Positions 1-5,213 of a stretch of DNA of 5,855 nucleotides are shown piece after piece. The translations under genes and the position numbers were made by a program. This stretch comes from Deltaproteobacteria bacterium (GTDB lineage Bacteria; Desulfobacterota; Desulfarculia; Adiutricales; JAGVGV01): positions 1-5,855 of the forward strand of contig JAGVGV010000633.1 of the NCBI GenBank assembly GCA_020056895.1, read 5' to 3'. Every line of letters starts with the position of its first letter. The first letter of the stretch is position 1. Below the pieces are notes generated by a model. It did no database searches, was not told the origin of the DNA, and saw nothing but the letters and a program-made list of their open reading frames with translations.

Positions 1-261
1 CGGGAACTGGAAAACCTGGTGGAGCGTCTGGTGGTCATGACTTTGGGTCCGGTGATCGAACGGACCGACCTGCCCCAACGGATCGGCCCCCCCACGGACC
101 CGCGCCCCCGCCTGCCTCGGGGCCGGAGCCTGACCGAGGCGGTCCGCGAGTACGAACAGGCCTTGATCGAAGGGATCGTTCAGGAACAGGGCACTCAGGC
201 CCGGGCCGCCCGGGTGTTGGGCGTCAGCCAATCCACCGTGGCCCGCAAACTGCGCAAATAA
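1..261 (+). CDS. Sigma-54-dependent transcriptional activator, C-terminal fragment (5' end outside window)
   Basis: This is the last 86 residues of a bacterial enhancer-binding protein, the class that hydrolyses ATP to open promoters held by RNA polymerase-sigma54. The frame is already open at base 1. It begins with RELENLVERLVVM (residues 1-13), the standard end of the AAA+ domain (sensor II region, usually preceded by GNV). A Pro/Arg-rich linker follows (about 25-42), then a Fis-type DNA-binding domain (about 43-86). The recognition helix-turn-helix is TQARAARVLGVSQSTVARKLRK (65-86), and the stop is TAA. The QSTVxRKL ending resembles activators of the TyrR/PrdR kind, often with an N-terminal PAS or ACT sensor, but the sensor lies outside the window and the signal is unknown. 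The gene sits directly upstream of, and codirectional with, a sigma-54 promoter, so it is the obvious candidate regulator of the transporter operon. The family call is firm; the regulatory target is inferred. Confidence 0.93.
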   Translation, partial: RELENLVERLVVMTLGPVIERTDLPQRIGPPTDPRPRLPRGRSLTEAVREYEQALIEGIVQEQGTQARAARVLGVSQSTVARKLRK

Positions 262-290
262 TCGGCGCCCGGGGCCTTGAAGGCGATCCC

Positions 291-343
291 TGACCGCTCC
301 ATTCCAAAACCGAATCAGGCGGTCAATTCTGTATAATTCGGTT
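291..343. promoter_or_regulatory. Two interleaved perfect inverted repeats, candidate activator-binding site (UAS)
   Basis: TGACCGC (291-297) is matched by its exact complement GCGGTCA (319-325). AACCGAAT (308-315) is matched by ATTCGGTT (336-343). The two dyads interlock, giving four ACCG/CGGT cores in 53 bp. They lie about 208-260 bp upstream of the predicted sigma-54 start near 551, within the range where enhancer-binding proteins bind. The arms are separated by 20-21 nt, about two helical turns, which suits a dimer or paired dimers better than a terminator hairpin. Assigning them to the adjacent activator is inference. A TATAAT hexamer (332-337) lies in the same stretch but has no recognisable -35 partner. 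Confidence 0.4.
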
Positions 344-523
344 ATCCATCCATTTTTATTGCCTTTTTCCCCATTGTCCCGTTCTTTTTCAGTGCTTTTT
401 CGCCGTCCTTATCCAAATCCGCATAACAAGCCCCCCAACCGGTCGAACCACCCGCTTTCGCTTTTTTCTCGTATCCCCAATCATTTCAGCCCCATGAAAC
501 CTCCAGGCCCTCATTTCCCCGCC

Positions 524-540
524 CTGGCACGGATGTTGCC
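524..540 (+). promoter_or_regulatory. Sigma-54 (-24/-12) promoter
   Basis: CTGGCACGGATGTTGCC matches the consensus YTGGCACGRNNNTTGCW at 13 of 14 specified positions; only the final W is C. The invariant GG is at 526-527 and the invariant GC at 538-539, with the correct spacing, which predicts transcription starting near 551. It points toward the small ORF and the transporter genes and lies just downstream of a gene for a sigma-54 activator. No competing sigma-70 promoter is evident close by. The motif match is seen directly; use of the promoter is inferred. Confidence 0.85.
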
Positions 541-646
541 CTGACAAGGGCGTCGTCACCAAGCCATCTTCCTGAATCAGGAACGGGGCCTTCCGGAATC
601 GGACTCCCCGGGGATCGATCTTTTCCGCGAACCGCATTCCCGCGAG

Positions 647-997
647 GTGTTCGTGGCCGCTTCCGATTTTGATGCCTATCTGGCGAAAATGGACCCCGAG
701 GCCGCGTATCTCGTCCTGAAACCGGCCGGCCCCCAAAGCCGCGGAAAACTGCTTTTGGCCCTAACAGCCCATAAAATGAGGATTTTGGAGGAAGTCGGTT
801 TCGACGAACAGGGCCGGATCGGTTCGATCGGTCCGTCGGCTCATGCGCTGGTGCTGAAGCTCCAGCCCGCGGCGTTAAGGGATTTCATTTTCGAACTGGC
901 GCGGGAAGGGCTGGAGGGCGAATTGACTGGTTATGAAGTCCAATCGGGCGGTCGGACCGTTTGGGGGGAACTGGGGTCCTCTGGAGACGCCGCGTGA
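647..997 (+). CDS. Small hypothetical protein, first gene after the sigma-54 promoter
   Basis: I do not recognise this protein. It is 116 residues from GTG 647. It has no signal peptide, no membrane segment and no cysteine, so it is probably cytosolic. Its pattern (a hydrophobic strand AYLVLKPAG, a helix KLLLALTAHKMRILEEVGF, a strand HALVLKLQP, then a helix LRDFIFELAREGLEGEL and a strand TGYEV) suggests a small alpha/beta fold. The start is uncertain. GTG 653 has the better ribosome site (GAGG at 644-647, 5-nt spacer), and ATG 689 has none. The frame is open upstream to 545, just after a TGA, with plausible protein-like content but no ATG, GTG or TTG. Rare codons (CTA, ACA, TTA) are more frequent than in the liv genes. 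It lies 96 nt after the predicted transcription start and 123 nt before the binding-protein gene, so cotranscription is likely. It may be a regulatory or accessory factor, but its function is unknown and its reality is not certain. Confidence 0.55.
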   Translation: MFVAASDFDAYLAKMDPEAAYLVLKPAGPQSRGKLLLALTAHKMRILEEVGFDEQGRIGSIGPSAHALVLKLQPAALRDFIFELAREGLEGELTGYEVQSGGRTVWGELGSSGDAA

Positions 998-1042
998 CGG
1001 CCGGCCGGGCCCGAGCCGGTTCCTGGTCCGAAAAGGGCAGGG

Positions 1043-1056
1043 CGATCAGTTGATCG
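1043..1056. repeat. Short perfect inverted repeat upstream of the binding-protein gene
   Basis: CGATCA and TGATCG flank a 2-nt GT centre, forming a 14-bp dyad about 65 nt before the ATG at 1121. A loop of two bases is too small for a good RNA hairpin, so a protein-binding dyad is more likely if it does anything. The 123-nt gap between the small ORF and the binding-protein gene otherwise shows a GC-rich inverted repeat without a T-tract (CCGGC at 1001-1005, GCCGG at 1015-1019) and no clear promoter. Confidence 0.3.
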
Positions 1057-1104
1057 GCGAAGGCGGGTGAACCTTATCGGGTCTCCGGAACAACCATGTT
1101 GGGG

Positions 1105-1118
1105 AAAGGAGAAGGAGG
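1105..1118 (+). promoter_or_regulatory. Strong ribosome binding site that sets the binding-protein start
   Basis: A purine run containing AAAGGAG (1105-1111) and AAGGAGG (1112-1118) lies immediately before ATG 1121. The first core has a 9-nt spacer and the second only 2 nt. This favours ATG 1121 over the in-frame GTG at 1067, which would place 18 extra residues, several of them acidic, in front of a normal signal peptide. A strong site fits the high output expected of a periplasmic binding protein. Confidence 0.8.
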
Positions 1119-1120
1119 AG

Positions 1121-2371
1121 ATGACCAGGAAGGTGTGGATGGGCCTGGCGCTGTTGGCGGTCTTCAGCCTTTTTAGCTTGGGGCTCCAGGAGGCCTGGGC
1201 GGCCGAGGAGACGGTCAAGATCGGGTATTGCGCCCCGCTGTCCGGACCGGCCGCGGCCTGGGGGCTGCCGGGCTTGGAAGGGACCAGCATCTGGGTGGAC
1301 AAGGTCAACGCCGCCGGCGGCCTGAAGGTGGGGGACAAAACCTACAAGATCGAGATCGTCAAGTACGATGACGAAGGCGACGGGGCCAAGGCCCTGGTGG
1401 GGGTGAAAAAGCTGGTTCTGGAAGACAAGGTCGTGGCCATCTTGATGCTCGGCGGAGCCACCACGCCGCCGACCCAGCCGTTTTTGAGCAAGGAAAAAAT
1501 CATGTGTTTTGTCCTGATCGCATCGGATATCGCCCCGGATCGGCCCTATCTGATGGACGTGACGGACAATTTCCCGGCGTATCACCTGCTACACACCGAA
1601 TACATCGCCGACGCCCATCCCAAGGCCAAGAAGGCGGCCATCATTTCCCAGGATGACGAGATCGGCCTGGCGGCCATCGCCTGGTCCGAAGCCGGGTTCA
1701 AGGCCGCGGGGATCGACGTGGTGTACTCGAAGGCCTTCGGGGTCAGCACCACGGATTTCGCCCCCATCATCACCGCCGTTTTGGAAAAGAAACCGGACAT
1801 CATCAGCATGGGCGCTTCTTATCCCGAATTCCAGGCCCTGATCTGTGAACAGGCTTACACCCAAGGGTGGCGGGGCATCATCACCTCGGCCTGCTGGGAT
1901 TTCGGCGCCATTCTGGCCAAGGTGCCCAAGGAATTCATGGAAGGCGCGGTCTCGGGCTTCCCGGATTTCGACGATCCCAAGCTGACCAAGGACCACCACG
2001 ACTTTTGGGCGGAATGGAAGAAACGCTATCCCGACCACTCCTTTTCGGAGATCGTTTGGGAATACATGGGCGCCTTGGATGTCTGGGCGTACGGCGCCCA
2101 GAAGGCCGGTTCGGTCAAGTCGGAAGACGTGTTCAAGGCCTTGAAGGCGGCCGACACCGTGCCCCACTCGTTCGGGCCGGGAAAATGGTTCGGCAAGGAA
2201 ACCTTCGGCAACGACAACCTTCTGGTTCCCACCTGGCCGATCACGGAGATCCACGGCGGCAAGCCGGCCATCGTGGCGTACAAGAACCTCTTTGACTGGT
2301 TGAAGGACGCCAAAAAGAAACAGATACTGTTCGACACCCTGAAGGCCTGGAACATCAAGACGTACCAATAA
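1121..2371 (+). CDS. livJ: Periplasmic substrate-binding protein of a branched-chain amino acid (LivJ/LivK)-type ABC transporter
   Basis: The 416-residue precursor should bind the transported ligand in the periplasm and deliver it to the LivH/LivM permease. The signal peptide is clear: positive MTRK, a hydrophobic core (about 5-22), and a signal peptidase I site after AWA (cleavage near 27/28). The mature protein opens with TVKIGYCAPLSGPAA (31-45), the first strand and ligand loop of type I binding proteins (Peripla_BP_6), followed by a VNAAGGL-type motif. GGATTPPTQP (111-120) sits where family members have their serine/threonine ligand-binding loop. The protein is longer than LivJ of E. coli (about 367). 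Four cysteines occur at 37, 129, 242 and 258, and there is no lipobox, so it should be soluble. The start is fixed by a strong ribosome site. Ligand specificity cannot be assigned: amino acids are the default, but urea, amide and aromatic-acid binders share the fold. The symbol denotes the family, not a proven leucine carrier. Confidence 0.92.
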   Translation: MTRKVWMGLALLAVFSLFSLGLQEAWAAEETVKIGYCAPLSGPAAAWGLPGLEGTSIWVDKVNAAGGLKVGDKTYKIEIVKYDDEGDGAKALVGVKKLVLEDKVVAILMLGGATTPPTQPFLSKEKIMCFVLIASDIAPDRPYLMDVTDNFPAYHLLHTEYIADAHPKAKKAAIISQDDEIGLAAIAWSEAGFKAAGIDVVYSKAFGVSTTDFAPIITAVLEKKPDIISMGASYPEFQALICEQAYTQGWRGIITSACWDFGAILAKVPKEFMEGAVSGFPDFDDPKLTKDHHDFWAEWKKRYPDHSFSEIVWEYMGALDVWAYGAQKAGSVKSEDVFKALKAADTVPHSFGPGKWFGKETFGNDNLLVPTWPITEIHGGKPAIVAYKNLFDWLKDAKKKQILFDTLKAWNIKTYQ

Positions 2372-2377
2372 TCCCGG

Positions 2378-2431
2378 GGCGGCCGGCGGAATCCGCCATT
2401 CATCAAGAATGGACCCGATCCGTCGGCCGCC
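2378..2431 (+). repeat. Large stem-loop between the binding-protein and permease genes
   Basis: Bases 2378-2390 can pair with 2419-2431 as a continuous 13-bp stem (one G-U pair, at 2386/2423), based on GGCGGCCG and CGGCCGCC arms. Inside it, CCATTC (2396-2401) pairs with GAATGG (2407-2412) around a 5-nt loop. It begins 7 nt after the livJ stop, within the 159-nt gap before livH. No T-tract follows, so it is not a standard rho-independent terminator. In other binding-protein operons, such as malE-malF, hairpins at this position protect the upstream message from 3' decay or attenuate the downstream genes. That role is inferred here. CCGATC (2415-2420) and GATCGG (2435-2440) could form a competing stem. 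Confidence 0.65.
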
Positions 2432-2530
2432 GAAGATCGGCCGGCCCCCTCGACCCGGGGATGCTGATCGGCCCGGCCGCTTTCGCGGGGCGCTTCGTCT
2501 CCCCGGCCTCCTGGCCGGCAAGGATACGGT

Positions 2531-3388
2531 ATGGAGTTTCTGTTTCAAACGATCCTGAACGGCCTGATGACCAGTTCCTTTTACGCTTTGATCGCCGTGG
2601 GCCTGAGCCTGGTTTTCGGGGTGATGCACATCGTGAATTTCGCCCATGGCGAATTCTACATGCTGGGCGCGTACACGGTCTGGATTCTCTTCGCCAAACT
2701 CCAATGGCCGTTCTTCCTGGCGGTGGCGGCGGCCATCGTCCTGGTGGGGTTGTTGGGTTTGATTTCGGAACGGCTGATCTTTCGGCAGGCCCATGGGCAG
2801 GTCTTGAGCGGTTTCATCATGTCGGTGGGCTTGGTCTTCATTCTCCAGGTGGCGGTGGTCAAAATCTGGGGTCTGGGCAAGATGAAGCCGGTTCCGGCCG
2901 CCTTTCCTGAAATTCTGAACCTCGGCGGGGTCTCCACCAGTTGGCAGCGGTTCATCGTCATCCCGGTCACGATCCTGCTTCTGGGCGCCTTGTGGGTTTT
3001 CCTGGACCGTTTCCGCATCGGCCGGGCCTTGAGGGCTTCGGCCCTGAATCCGGATGCCGCCGCGCTTCAGGGCATCAGCCCCAAAAAATGCGCCGCCGTG
3101 GCCATGCTCCTGGGGTCGGCCATGGCCGGCGCGGCCGGAGCCTTGATGGCCCCCATCATGTCCGTTCACCCGTACATGGGCCATTCGGTGGTCTGGACGG
3201 CCTTCGTGGTCGTCATCGTCGGCGGCCCCGGCAACATCAAGGGCAGCATCTACGCGGCCCTGCTCTTCGGTTTCCTGACCACGGTCATCACCACCTGGAT
3301 CGATTCCACCGTGGCCGACCTGGTGAACGCCCTGGTGATGCTCTTCCTGCTGGCCCTCCGGCCCGAGGGGGTGATGGGGCATGATTAG
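2531..3388 (+). CDS. livH: Branched-chain amino acid-type ABC transporter permease LivH
   Basis: This 285-residue inner-membrane protein forms half of the transport channel with LivM. The N-terminus is typical of the family: a hydrophobic FYALIAVGLSLVFGV helix (17-31) followed by the hallmark NFAHGEFYMLGAY (36-48). About eight hydrophobic segments can be traced. The cytoplasmic coupling loop that contacts the ATPases is RFRIGRALRASALNPDAAAL (160-179), ending QGI, and the next helix is rich in GSAMAGAAGAL. The C-terminal PEGVMG resembles the end of many LivH proteins. ATG 2531 has AAGGA at 2520-2524 with a 6-nt spacer. The length matches the usual 285-310. The gene overlaps livM by 8 nt, so the two are probably translationally coupled. 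No defect is visible. Confidence 0.96.
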   Translation: MEFLFQTILNGLMTSSFYALIAVGLSLVFGVMHIVNFAHGEFYMLGAYTVWILFAKLQWPFFLAVAAAIVLVGLLGLISERLIFRQAHGQVLSGFIMSVGLVFILQVAVVKIWGLGKMKPVPAAFPEILNLGGVSTSWQRFIVIPVTILLLGALWVFLDRFRIGRALRASALNPDAAALQGISPKKCAAVAMLLGSAMAGAAGALMAPIMSVHPYMGHSVVWTAFVVVIVGGPGNIKGSIYAALLFGFLTTVITTWIDSTVADLVNALVMLFLLALRPEGVMGHD

Positions 3389-4379
3389 GCGTATTCTGGT
3401 CTATATCGTGGACAATTTCCGGTGGATCGGCTGGCTGATGATCCTCGGGGCCGTCCTGATCGTTCTGCCGTACATGGTCCGGACCTATCAGGTGGAGGTC
3501 CTGATCCTGTTGCTGATCGACATCATTTTGGTGGTCAGCTTCCGTCTGATCACCACCACCGGCGGCTGGTCCCTGGCCCACGTGCCCATGATGGGCTGCG
3601 GGGCGTACGCCACCGCCCTTCTGACCGCGGGTCTGGGCGTTCCCTTCTGGATTTCCCTGCCCCTGTCCGGACTGGCCGCGGCCGTCATGGCCTTCATCCT
3701 CAGCTATCCCCTGGCCAGAACCACGGGCTTCGCCTTTTTCGTGGCCTCCTTCGCCGCCGGCGATTCTTTGCGACTATGCTGGACCCGGTTCAAAACCCCC
3801 TTTGGCGGCCACAAGGGCCTGACGAACATCCCGGTCCCGGAATTCTTTTCGTCCGTGGACCTCAGCGCGCCGATCCCCTACTACTACCTTGCCTTGGTGA
3901 TCACCGCGCTCTGCCTTCTGATCATGTTCCGCCTGGACCGGTCCAGGATTGGCCACACCTTCAAAGCCATCAGCATGAACGCCGACTTGTCCCGCAGCCT
4001 GGGCATCAACGTGACGTTTTATAAAATGCTGGCCTTCACCATCGGCTCGTTTTTCGCCGGCGTGGCCGGAGTTCTCCTCGCCCATCGGCTCTGGGCCGTG
4101 GTTCCGGCGCAGTTCGGTTTCGTCACCACCCTGTATTTGCTGGTCTGGGTGGTCTTCGGAGGGACGAGGACCTTTCACGGGCCCATCCTGGGCGTGGTGG
4201 TTCTGACCTTCCTGAGCGAACTGCTCAAACCTCTGTTCGAATGGGTGCCCATGATCTTCGGCACGATCATCATCCTGACCCTGATCTTTTTTCCCGAAGG
4301 TCTGGAAGGTCTTGGCCATCGTTTTACGCCCTGGCTGGATCGGCAGAGATTCGCCGCCGGGGATGAACCCCGGCATTAG
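3381..4379 (+). CDS. livM: Branched-chain amino acid-type ABC transporter permease LivM
   Basis: This is the second channel subunit, 332 residues, in the inner membrane. It carries the LivM signature after two N-terminal helices: GGWSLAHVPMMGCGAYATALL (61-81; the common form is G-LSLGHAAFMGIGAY). FGGHKGLTNIPVP (141-153) corresponds to the family's TGGSDGLSGIP loop. The coupling loop is RIGHTFKAISMNADLSRSLGI (189-209). A FFAGVAGVLLA helix and an FFPEGLEGL motif near the C-terminus are also typical. The start ATG lies inside the end of livH (8-nt overlap) behind a G-rich stretch (3365-3379), so translation probably depends on coupling. The length fits the family, which lacks the extra N-terminal extension of E. 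coli LivM (425 residues). The alanine-for-glycine and cysteine changes in the signature look like ordinary variation. Confidence 0.95.
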   Translation: MIRRILVYIVDNFRWIGWLMILGAVLIVLPYMVRTYQVEVLILLLIDIILVVSFRLITTTGGWSLAHVPMMGCGAYATALLTAGLGVPFWISLPLSGLAAAVMAFILSYPLARTTGFAFFVASFAAGDSLRLCWTRFKTPFGGHKGLTNIPVPEFFSSVDLSAPIPYYYLALVITALCLLIMFRLDRSRIGHTFKAISMNADLSRSLGINVTFYKMLAFTIGSFFAGVAGVLLAHRLWAVVPAQFGFVTTLYLLVWVVFGGTRTFHGPILGVVVLTFLSELLKPLFEWVPMIFGTIIILTLIFFPEGLEGLGHRFTPWLDRQRFAAGDEPRH

Positions 4380-4436
4380 CCCCATCACCCCGGCGCCGCC
4401 GGATCGCGGCCCGGCCTTTCATCGGAGAACCGTCTC

Positions 4437-5213
4437 GTGGCCCTTTTGCAACTTAAAAACCTGGGCAAGGATTTCGGCCGCCTGGTGGCCGTCAACCGGA
4501 TCGACCTGACCGTGGAGCCGGGCGAAATCCGGGGCCTCATCGGACCGAACGGTTCGGGCAAAACCACCATCTTCAACCTGATCACAGGGTTCATCCCCCC
4601 CAGCCGGGGTTCGGTTTTCTTTCAGGGTGAAGACATCACCGACCTGCCGCCCCATGCGGTGGCCCGTCGGGGTCTGGCCCGCACCTTTCAACTGACGACC
4701 CTCTTTAAGGAGATGACGGCCCTGGAAAACGTGGTCATGGCCTGCCATCTCCACCTGAGGGTGGGGCTTTGGCGTCAGTTCTGGCGGACCGCCCGGACCA
4801 GGCGGCGGGAAAAGGCCGTTGAGTTCCGGGCCATGGAACTGCTCGAATTCATGGGCATGGCCGAACGGGCGAACGAACTGGCCGGCGAACTGCCCCACGG
4901 CCACCAGTGCGCCCTGGGCATTTCCAACGCCCTGGCCACCAACCCCAAGATGATTCTCCTGGACGAGCCCGTGGGCGGGATGAACCCCACCGAAACCGCC
5001 CAAACCATGGACCGGATCCGGCGGTTGAGGGACCTGGGCATCACGGTCCTTTTGGTGGAGCACGACATGAAGGCGGTCATGAGCACCTGCGACCGGATCA
5101 CCTGCATCAATTTCGGCAACAAAATCGCCGAAGGCACGGCCCGGGACGTCTGCTCCTCTCAGGACGTGATCGAGGCCTACCTGGGCGGAACGAGCGGCGT
5201 ATGCTCACTTTGA
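4437..5213 (+). CDS. livG: Branched-chain amino acid-type ABC transporter ATP-binding protein LivG
   Basis: This 258-residue cytoplasmic ATPase pairs with LivF to drive transport. Its motifs are Walker A GPNGSGKTT (36-44), Q-loop RTFQ (Q85), Walker B MILLDEP (172-178) with catalytic E177, and H-loop VEHDM (H209). The long helical insert (about 95-135) and the VIEAYLG tail (starting near 244) are characteristic of LivG. The ABC signature reads LPHGHQ (152-157) instead of LSGGQ. The central glycine and the glutamine are kept, and LPYG-type forms are known in this family, so activity is likely retained. The start is GTG 4437, with GGAGA at 4424-4428 and an 8-nt spacer. The gene follows livM after a 57-nt gap with no promoter seen, and its 3' end overlaps livF by 13 nt. 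The tail GTSGVCSL is partly dictated by that overlap. Confidence 0.95.
   Translation: MALLQLKNLGKDFGRLVAVNRIDLTVEPGEIRGLIGPNGSGKTTIFNLITGFIPPSRGSVFFQGEDITDLPPHAVARRGLARTFQLTTLFKEMTALENVVMACHLHLRVGLWRQFWRTARTRRREKAVEFRAMELLEFMGMAERANELAGELPHGHQCALGISNALATNPKMILLDEPVGGMNPTETAQTMDRIRRLRDLGITVLLVEHDMKAVMSTCDRITCINFGNKIAEGTARDVCSSQDVIEAYLGGTSGVCSL

Larger units (their letters stand above)
262..646. other. Intergenic control region between the activator gene and the small ORF
   Basis: I see no convincing gene in this stretch. Reading downstream, it holds two interleaved inverted repeats (291-343), a strongly pyrimidine-rich + strand tract (about 345-520, densest at 345-415 with several T5-T6 runs), the -24/-12 promoter (524-540) and a presumed leader (about 551-646). 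No ATG, GTG or TTG occurs in any forward frame between 551 and 646. The leader carries three palindromes: TTCCGGAA at 591-598, TCCCCGGGGA at 605-614 and GATCGATC at 613-620. No good rho-independent terminator follows the activator gene. The ORFs that cross this stretch (359-544 on +, 389-736 on -) have low-complexity or shadow-like composition. Confidence 0.7.

Noticed and set aside
264..297. Rho-independent terminator after the activator gene
   Set aside because: Only short GC-rich pairings with tiny loops (such as GCCTT-G-AAGGC) are present, and no T-tract follows.
332..337. TATAAT hexamer as a sigma-70 -10 box
   Set aside because: No TTGACA-like -35 lies 16-18 bp upstream (the sequence there is ACCGAA-like) and there is no extended TGn element. 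It overlaps an arm of the inverted repeat, so the match may be chance.
359..544. Plus-strand ORF of 61 codons in the pyrimidine-rich tract
   Set aside because: Its Pro/Ser/Phe-rich low-complexity translation merely reflects C/T-rich DNA. It has no purine-rich ribosome site and contains the sigma-54 promoter.
389..736. Minus-strand open frame of 115 codons across the sigma-54 promoter and the start of the small ORF
   Set aside because: It shows no recognisable motif, covers a near-consensus promoter on the other strand, and is explained by the high-GC shadow of the + strand frame.
1067..1120. Upstream GTG start for the binding-protein gene
   Set aside because: It would bury a normal signal peptide behind an acidic extension and lacks the strong ribosome site found before ATG 1121.
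2461..2910. Plus-strand ORF of 149 codons beginning in the livJ-livH gap
   Set aside because: It is mostly out-of-frame livH with no domain pattern or ribosome site. livH itself has a good start and family signatures.
1589..3382. Minus-strand open frame of 597 codons opposite the binding-protein and livH genes
   Set aside because: It is rich in His, Gln, Asp, Gly and Arg with no domain pattern and spans two well-supported genes. It is the expected mirror of GC-biased third codon positions.
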